In this document: positions 13,786 through 17,157 of the stretch, piece after piece | Layout: each line of letters opens with the position of its first letter | Numbering within the stretch: the first letter of the stretch is position 1 | NCBI GenBank assembly: GCA_012719335.1 | Contig: JAAYAO010000292.1 | Coordinates: 1-17,157 of the forward strand | DNA: 17,157 nt | Direction: 5' to 3' | Source of the DNA: Propionibacterium sp. | GTDB lineage: Bacteria; Actinomycetota; Actinomycetes; Propionibacteriales; Propionibacteriaceae | Translations under genes and position numbers: made by a program | The notes under the pieces: model-generated | Told to the model about the DNA's origin: nothing | Databases searched by the model: none | What the model saw: only the letters and a program-made list of their open reading frames with translations

Positions 13786-13858
13786 TGGAGCTAAGGGGAT
13801 TCGAACCCCTGACCTCTTCCATGCCATGGAAGCGCGCTACCAACTGCGCCATAGCCCC
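13786..13858 (-). tRNA. tRNA-Ala (anticodon GGC)
   Basis: Complete 73-base cloverleaf on the minus strand. Acceptor strands are GGGGCTA and TAGCTCC, giving the G3-U70 wobble pair that is the identity element of alanine tRNAs, with discriminator A73. The D arm is GCGC-AGTTGGTA-GCGC. The anticodon stem is CTTCC/GGAAG with loop ATGGCAT, so anticodon GGC reading GCC. The T arm is AGGGG-TTCGAAT-CCCCT. CCA is not encoded (the next bases are CAG), so it must be added enzymatically. It lies downstream of ispD on the same strand. Confidence 0.97.
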
Positions 13859-13881
13859 GTGCTGTTCATCAGCGACTCGCA

Positions 13882-13887
13882 ATGCTA
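13882..13887 (-). promoter_or_regulatory. -10 box TAGCAT upstream of tRNA-Ala
   Basis: Minus strand TAGCAT ends 23 bases before the tRNA 5' end, which fits a short leader removed by RNase P. The sequence upstream is T-rich, but no clear -35 hexamer is visible. Confidence 0.4.
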
Positions 13888-13906
13888 GCGCACGATCCCG
13901 CCAAAG

Positions 13907-13954
13907 AAAAAATCGAGCTCCGTCGGGCCTGGTCGGGTGACGTTTTGCCCGACG
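13907..13954 (-). terminator. Candidate ispD terminator
   Basis: Minus strand CGTCGGGC (13954-13947) pairs with GCCCGACG (13928-13921) across an 18-base loop, with an alternative shorter stem CCCGAC/GTCGGG inside. Nine bases after the stem is a run of six Ts (13912-13907). The stem-to-T distance is longer than ideal for an intrinsic terminator. Confidence 0.35.
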
Positions 13955-13992
13955 AGTGCACAAGATCGCACACGTTGTTGGCGCCGGGGCGC

Positions 13993-14739
13993 TCAGAGTC
14001 GTAGCAGGCGGCGAAAACGGCGGCCGGAGTGGTGGCCGAAGCCGGCGCGGGCCTTCCACAGGGCGCGGGCGACGGGCATGTCCGGGGGTTCGGTGATCTT
14101 CATCGACAGGCGGGATCCGGGCACCAGGGTGACCTGGTAGCCGGCTCGTTCGGCGCAGGACACGTCGTCGGTGAACTCGCCGGGGGCATCGGCCATCTTC
14201 TGGTGGCTCTCCCAGATCACCGGTAGGCGGAATCCCTGGGGGGTTTGCACCGCTCGCAGGAGTGACCGGTCGACCACGCTGGTGGTGCCGTCCTCGGCGA
14301 CCATCCGCATGCTGTCGCTGACCGCCACCGCCGGCGCGACCGCGTCGGCCCCGTCGCGGACCGCTTCGATCACCGATTCGGCGACATGGGCCGGCACCAT
14401 CGGGCGTACCGCATCGTGAATCAGCACCACCTCGGCCTTGCTGAGGGTGGGGTGGTCGTGCACCACCTTGAGTCCGTTGAACACCGACGCCTGTCGGCTG
14501 TCTCCGCCGAGGGTCTGGTGCACCGGAATGGGGGAGGCCGACAGGGAGGCGCCGAGCTTCTCGGCCACCAGGGGATTGAGTACGACCACGGCGTGGGTGC
14601 AGCCGGCGGCGGCCATCGCTTCGACCGACATTGCCAGCACTGCTTTGCCGGACAGTTTCAGTGCGGGCTTGGGTGTCCGTCCCCCGAATCTCAAGCCGAG
14701 ACCGGCACCAACAACTACGGCAACGACGGGGTCGGACAT
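13993..14739 (-). CDS. ispD: 2-C-methyl-D-erythritol 4-phosphate cytidylyltransferase
   Basis: Transfers CMP from CTP to methylerythritol phosphate in the non-mevalonate isoprenoid pathway; cytoplasmic. The product has 248 residues, normal length. Signature motifs in order: VGAGLGLRFGG...PKP with Arg17 and Lys24 (CTP binding), GGDSRQASV (78-86), HDAVRP (108-113), TPQGFR (166-171), TDDVSCAE (190-197) and KITEPPD with substrate-binding Lys214. In many actinobacteria ispD is flanked by carD and ispF; neither is here, as the gene is followed by tRNA-Ala. The C terminus ends in a basic tail (HHSGRRFRRLLRL). No Shine-Dalgarno sequence is evident; AAGACT six bases before the ATG could be a weak -10 for a leaderless start. 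Confidence 0.95.
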   Translation of the reverse strand: MSDPVVAVVVGAGLGLRFGGRTPKPALKLSGKAVLAMSVEAMAAAGCTHAVVVLNPLVAEKLGASLSASPIPVHQTLGGDSRQASVFNGLKVVHDHPTLSKAEVVLIHDAVRPMVPAHVAESVIEAVRDGADAVAPAVAVSDSMRMVAEDGTTSVVDRSLLRAVQTPQGFRLPVIWESHQKMADAPGEFTDDVSCAERAGYQVTLVPGSRLSMKITEPPDMPVARALWKARAGFGHHSGRRFRRLLRL

Positions 14740-14840
14740 GCCCGAAGTCTTTCACAACAAGCAGAACAGGCCGTCCGACACCCATTGGGAAACCTTTACC
14801 GCACATAGTTGCGAATCAAAGAATAATCATGCACAAACTC

Positions 14841-14870
14841 TTGCCAAACGACGTCCTGTAGTGCAATGAT
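14841..14870 (+). promoter_or_regulatory. Promoter of the TIM-aldolase-YjbQ-HPr operon
   Basis: TTGCCA (14841-14846), 18 bases, AATGAT (14865-14870) is a good sigma-70-like promoter in the most AT-rich stretch of the window (about 14740-14920). Several partial repeats surround it, such as TTGCGAATCA against TCATGCACAA (14811-14836) and CACAAAAGTGTC just downstream of the -10. They could be operators for a sugar-responsive regulator, but the symmetry is imperfect. Confidence 0.5.
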
Positions 14871-14933
14871 GCTCACAGCGCACAAAAGTGTCACCAAGTT
14901 GAAAATCTGTGCAGTCGAGTCCGGGAGGGTGTT

Positions 14934-15635
14934 GTGGTCCATCAAGCCGCCGAGGGGTTCCGAGCCCCGTTTCTGATCGTGAACCCGAAGGCCTACCTGG
15001 GAGGTGCCGATACTCTCCGGCTCGCGAAGCTGACCGACGAACTGGCCGGCGAGTTCGACGTGGACGTGATCTTCACCGCCCAACACGTCGATCTGCGGGC
15101 CGTGGTCGAGGCCACCACCCACCTGACGGTGACCGCCCAGCACATGGACCCGATCGTCCCGGGCCGGGGGATGGAGCACATCCTCCCCGAATCCCTGGTC
15201 GAAGCCGGCGTCAAGGCCGTGGTGCTCAATCACGCCGAACATCCCCTGGGTCTGGCCACCCTGGACGCCACCCTGGAGCGGGCCCGCGAGGTCGGCCTGA
15301 TGAGCATCGTGTGTGCCGACTCCGACGCCCAGTGCAAGGCGGTGGCGGACCTCGGGCCGGACGTGATGATCTGCGAGCCCACCGCCAACATCGGCACCGG
15401 CGAGATGGACTCCGGCGACTACATCGAACGCACCACCCGCATCGTCAAGGACGTCGACCCGAGCATCCTGGTCATTCAGGCCGCCGGCGTCAGCCGTGGC
15501 GAGGACATCACCCGTGTACTGCAGCAGGGAGCCGACGGTTCCGGCGGCACCAGCGGCATCATCAAGCACCCCGACTGGCGCGAGATTCTCACCGACATGT
15601 TCACCGCCATCAAGAACCACACCCCCACCGCCTGA
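14934..15635 (+). CDS. Archaeal-type triose-phosphate isomerase-like protein
   Basis: TIM-barrel isomerase of 233 residues, resembling the shorter archaeal-type enzymes rather than the 250-260 residue bacterial TpiA. Catalytic residues are visible: Asn17 and Lys19 in VNPKAY, His100 and Glu102 in LNHAEHP, and Glu148 in CEPTANIGTG. Phosphate-binding elements are AAGVSRGEDI and GADGSGGTSG. The start GTG 14934 follows a GGGAGGG Shine-Dalgarno (14923-14929). It is the first gene of an operon with an aldolase 11 bases downstream, YjbQ and HPr. Related TIM-like proteins isomerise other phosphorylated ketoses, for example L-erythrulose 1-phosphate in erythritol catabolism. Either glyceraldehyde-3-phosphate/DHAP or such a substrate is possible. 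The tight operon argues for a dedicated catabolic role. Confidence 0.85.
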   Translation: MVHQAAEGFRAPFLIVNPKAYLGGADTLRLAKLTDELAGEFDVDVIFTAQHVDLRAVVEATTHLTVTAQHMDPIVPGRGMEHILPESLVEAGVKAVVLNHAEHPLGLATLDATLERAREVGLMSIVCADSDAQCKAVADLGPDVMICEPTANIGTGEMDSGDYIERTTRIVKDVDPSILVIQAAGVSRGEDITRVLQQGADGSGGTSGIIKHPDWREILTDMFTAIKNHTPTA

Positions 15636-15646
15636 GGAGATCCCCC

Positions 15647-16495
15647 ATGATCATCGGACTCAACGAAGCCCTCGAGTACGCCGAGAAGAACCAGTGCGGC
15701 CTGGCCGCGGTCAACACCCCGTTCTTCGCCGCGGTGCTCGGCACCATCGAGGTCGGCGAAGCCACCGGGGTGCCGATCATTCTGCAGTTCGCCCAAGTGC
15801 ACGACCCGATCGTCGGCATCGAGAACATGGGGCCGGCCATGGTTGCCCTGGCCGAACGATCCGAAGCCCCCTTCGTGTTGCACGTCGACCACGGTGAGGA
15901 CATCGACTACATCCGCAAGGGCCTCGACATGGGCTTCAACTCCTGCATGTTCGACGGCTCCCACCACAGCTTCGACGACAACGTCCGGCTGACCCGCGAG
16001 GTCGTCGAGATGGCCCACGATCGGGGCATCGGCGTCGAGGGCGAGATCGGCATGATGACCGGCAACGAGAACGGCGACCCGTCCCAGGGTGAGGCCGACG
16101 AGACCCTCTACACCGACGCCGACGAGGCGGCCGCCTTCGTCGAAGCGACCGGCATCGACTGCCTGGCCGCGTCCTTCGGCACCGTGCACGGCATGTACCA
16201 CAAGGAGCCGCACCTGAACCTCGACCTGATCACCCGACTGCGTGAGCGCACCGGGGTGCCGATCGTGATGCACGGCGGCTCGGGTCTGAGTGACGACGAC
16301 TACCGCAACGCCACCCAACGGGGCGTGCGCAAGATCAACTACTACACCTACGCGGCCAAGGCAGCCCTGGACGCCGCCCGCCCGCTCGCCGAGGACCCCG
16401 AAGTGCTGCTCTGGCCGACCCTGGCCATGGCCGCCCGGGATGCGGTGCGCGAGGACGTCATGCGGTTCGTCAAGGTCCTGGCCAACAAGAACTGA
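15647..16495 (+). CDS. Class II ketose-bisphosphate aldolase
   Basis: Zinc-dependent aldolase of 282 residues in the Fba/GatY/KbaY family, which cleaves fructose 1,6-bisphosphate, tagatose 1,6-bisphosphate or related ketose phosphates to DHAP plus an aldehyde. Family motifs: LHVDHGED (Asp81 catalytic, His82 metal), MFDGSHHSFDDN (101-112), VEGEIG with Glu133, GTVHGMY with metal ligand His181, VMHGGSG with metal ligand His209, and KINYYTY with Asn231. In classical enzymes this last motif is usually KINIST-like, so the phosphate-binding end is somewhat divergent. The start ATG 15647 has AGGAGA at 15635-15640, overlapping the isomerase stop. Substrate is not certain; the short GatY-like length and operon partners leave open something other than glycolytic FBP. 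Confidence 0.9.
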   Translation: MIIGLNEALEYAEKNQCGLAAVNTPFFAAVLGTIEVGEATGVPIILQFAQVHDPIVGIENMGPAMVALAERSEAPFVLHVDHGEDIDYIRKGLDMGFNSCMFDGSHHSFDDNVRLTREVVEMAHDRGIGVEGEIGMMTGNENGDPSQGEADETLYTDADEAAAFVEATGIDCLAASFGTVHGMYHKEPHLNLDLITRLRERTGVPIVMHGGSGLSDDDYRNATQRGVRKINYYTYAAKAALDAARPLAEDPEVLLWPTLAMAARDAVREDVMRFVKVLANKN

Positions 16496-16506
16496 GGAAG
16501 CCCGAC

Positions 16507-17037
16507 ATGACCGTCCACCAAGCCACCTTCTCGCTCACCTCGCACGGGGGCACGCCGAGCTTCATCGACGTCACCCCCCGGGTGCGGGAGGCGATCGCCG
16601 ACTCGAAGATCACCAGCGGCATCGTCGCGGTGATCTCCCCGCACACCACCTGCTCGGTCTACTTCGACGAGTTCGCCCACGACACCATCGAGGACGGCTC
16701 GGACTACCTGCAGGCCGATCTGAACGACATCCTCGGCAAGATCGTCCCCGAGCAGACCGACTTCCCGCCCGCGCACGGCTACCGCTACCCGGGCGAGGCG
16801 CACTTCCGCGACGTCGAATCCTGGCCCGACGCCGAGACCTACCTGCCCGGTGGTGACCGCAGCCAACTGCTCAACGCCGACGCCCACCAGAAGGCCAGCC
16901 TGCTCGGTTCCAGCCAGGTGTTCGCCGTCACCGACGGGGAACTCGCCCTCGGGGTCACCGGCTACATCTTCTTCGTCGATTTCGACCGGGCCCGGGAACG
17001 CAAGCGGCGTTGTCAGGTCGTCGTGATCGGCGAGTGA
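16507..17037 (+). CDS. YjbQ-family protein (UPF0047), extended form
   Basis: Member of the YjbQ/UPF0047 family, described as a secondary thiamine-phosphate synthase activity but with uncertain physiological role. Conserved features: SPHTTCSVYFDE with His46 (position counted approximately), NADAHQKASLLGSSQVF, and the closing strand GELALGVTGYIFFVDFDRARERKRRCQVVVIGE. At 176 residues it is about 35 longer than E. coli YjbQ; the extra residues (approximately 90-120, PPAHGYRYPGEAHFRDVESWPDAETYLPG) lie between the two conserved halves. AGGAAG at 16495-16500 gives a proper RBS. Its tight position between an aldolase and HPr suggests a job in the same sugar-phosphate pathway rather than thiamine synthesis. 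Confidence 0.88.
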   Translation: MTVHQATFSLTSHGGTPSFIDVTPRVREAIADSKITSGIVAVISPHTTCSVYFDEFAHDTIEDGSDYLQADLNDILGKIVPEQTDFPPAHGYRYPGEAHFRDVESWPDAETYLPGGDRSQLLNADAHQKASLLGSSQVFAVTDGELALGVTGYIFFVDFDRARERKRRCQVVVIGE

Positions 17038-17106
17038 CCCGCCGCCACCCCGGGCCCCGGCCCGCTCCCACCACAACCACCACCATCCGCCCATAGGAGG
17101 CCGAAG

Positions 17107-17157
17107 ATGTCCACCCGCGAGGCAACCATTGCCGCACCCGAAGGCTTGCACGCCCGC
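17107..17157 (+). CDS. ptsH: HPr phosphocarrier protein, N-terminal part only
   Basis: The window ends after 17 codons, MSTREATIAAPEGLHAR. Within these is the HPr active-site motif G-L-H-A-R with His15 and Arg17 at the canonical positions; His15 is phosphorylated by enzyme I of the PTS. The ATG is preceded by AGGAGG six bases upstream (17095-17100). The 69-base gap after yjbQ shows no terminator, so it probably belongs to the same operon. Whether this is the general HPr or a dedicated one (for instance for a DHA-kinase or a specific PTS) depends on the genes beyond the window. Confidence 0.85.
   Translation, partial: MSTREATIAAPEGLHAR

Noticed and set aside
13786..13858. tRNA with another identity
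   Set aside because: The anticodon loop ATGGCAT gives GGC, and the G3-U70 pair is alanine-specific.

Overview
The window is GC-rich DNA from an actinobacterium. The gene order obg-proB-proA-nadD-rsfS-histidine phosphatase is the conserved actinobacterial arrangement, also seen in Mycobacterium. The intergenic repeat GGTTGAGC...TCGAAACC, the unencoded CCA on the tRNA and several start codons placed directly behind a -10 box fit the same phylum. A Propionibacteriales-type genome is my best guess, but this is not proven from sequence alone.

Positions 1-7094 (+ strand) are core housekeeping: the C-terminal part of the ribosome-associated GTPase Obg, glutamate 5-kinase (proB), an orphan lipoprotein solute-binding protein placed between proB and proA, gamma-glutamyl phosphate reductase (proA), a 43-residue single-span membrane protein, NadD, RsfS and a histidine phosphatase. 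ProB and ProA catalyse the first two steps of proline synthesis. Obg and RsfS both act on the large ribosomal subunit.

Positions 7095-13785 are a plastic accessory stretch. It holds a cluster of palindromic repeats next to a truncated VapC/PIN toxin gene, and a minus-strand sulfur module (YeeE/TsuA-type thiosulfate transporter, TusA-like sulfur carrier, two-domain sulfurtransferase). It also holds a frameshifted and truncated winged-helix gene, a PaaI-type thioesterase, a PepSY lipoprotein, a truncated MFS transporter and a multi-span membrane protein of unknown function. Long perfect inverted repeats lie in most gaps. About 300 bases upstream of the transporter, on the same strand, is a 13-residue ORF reading MCVAVACPCCCRA followed by two back-to-back hairpins. 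This has the form of a cysteine-responsive attenuator controlling the sulfur module, and it is the most interesting signal I found.

Positions 13786-17157 return to conserved functions: tRNA-Ala(GGC) and ispD on the minus strand, then a divergently transcribed plus-strand operon. That operon encodes an archaeal-type triose-phosphate-isomerase-like protein, a class II ketose-bisphosphate aldolase, a YjbQ-family protein and the first 17 codons of an HPr phosphocarrier with His15. The grouping suggests a PTS-linked sugar or polyol catabolic operon continuing beyond the window.

At least five genes (solute-binding protein, small membrane protein, sulfurtransferase, thioesterase, PepSY lipoprotein) have a TAnnnT hexamer exactly 6 or 7 bases before the start codon and no Shine-Dalgarno sequence. 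This suggests leaderless transcription is common in this organism.
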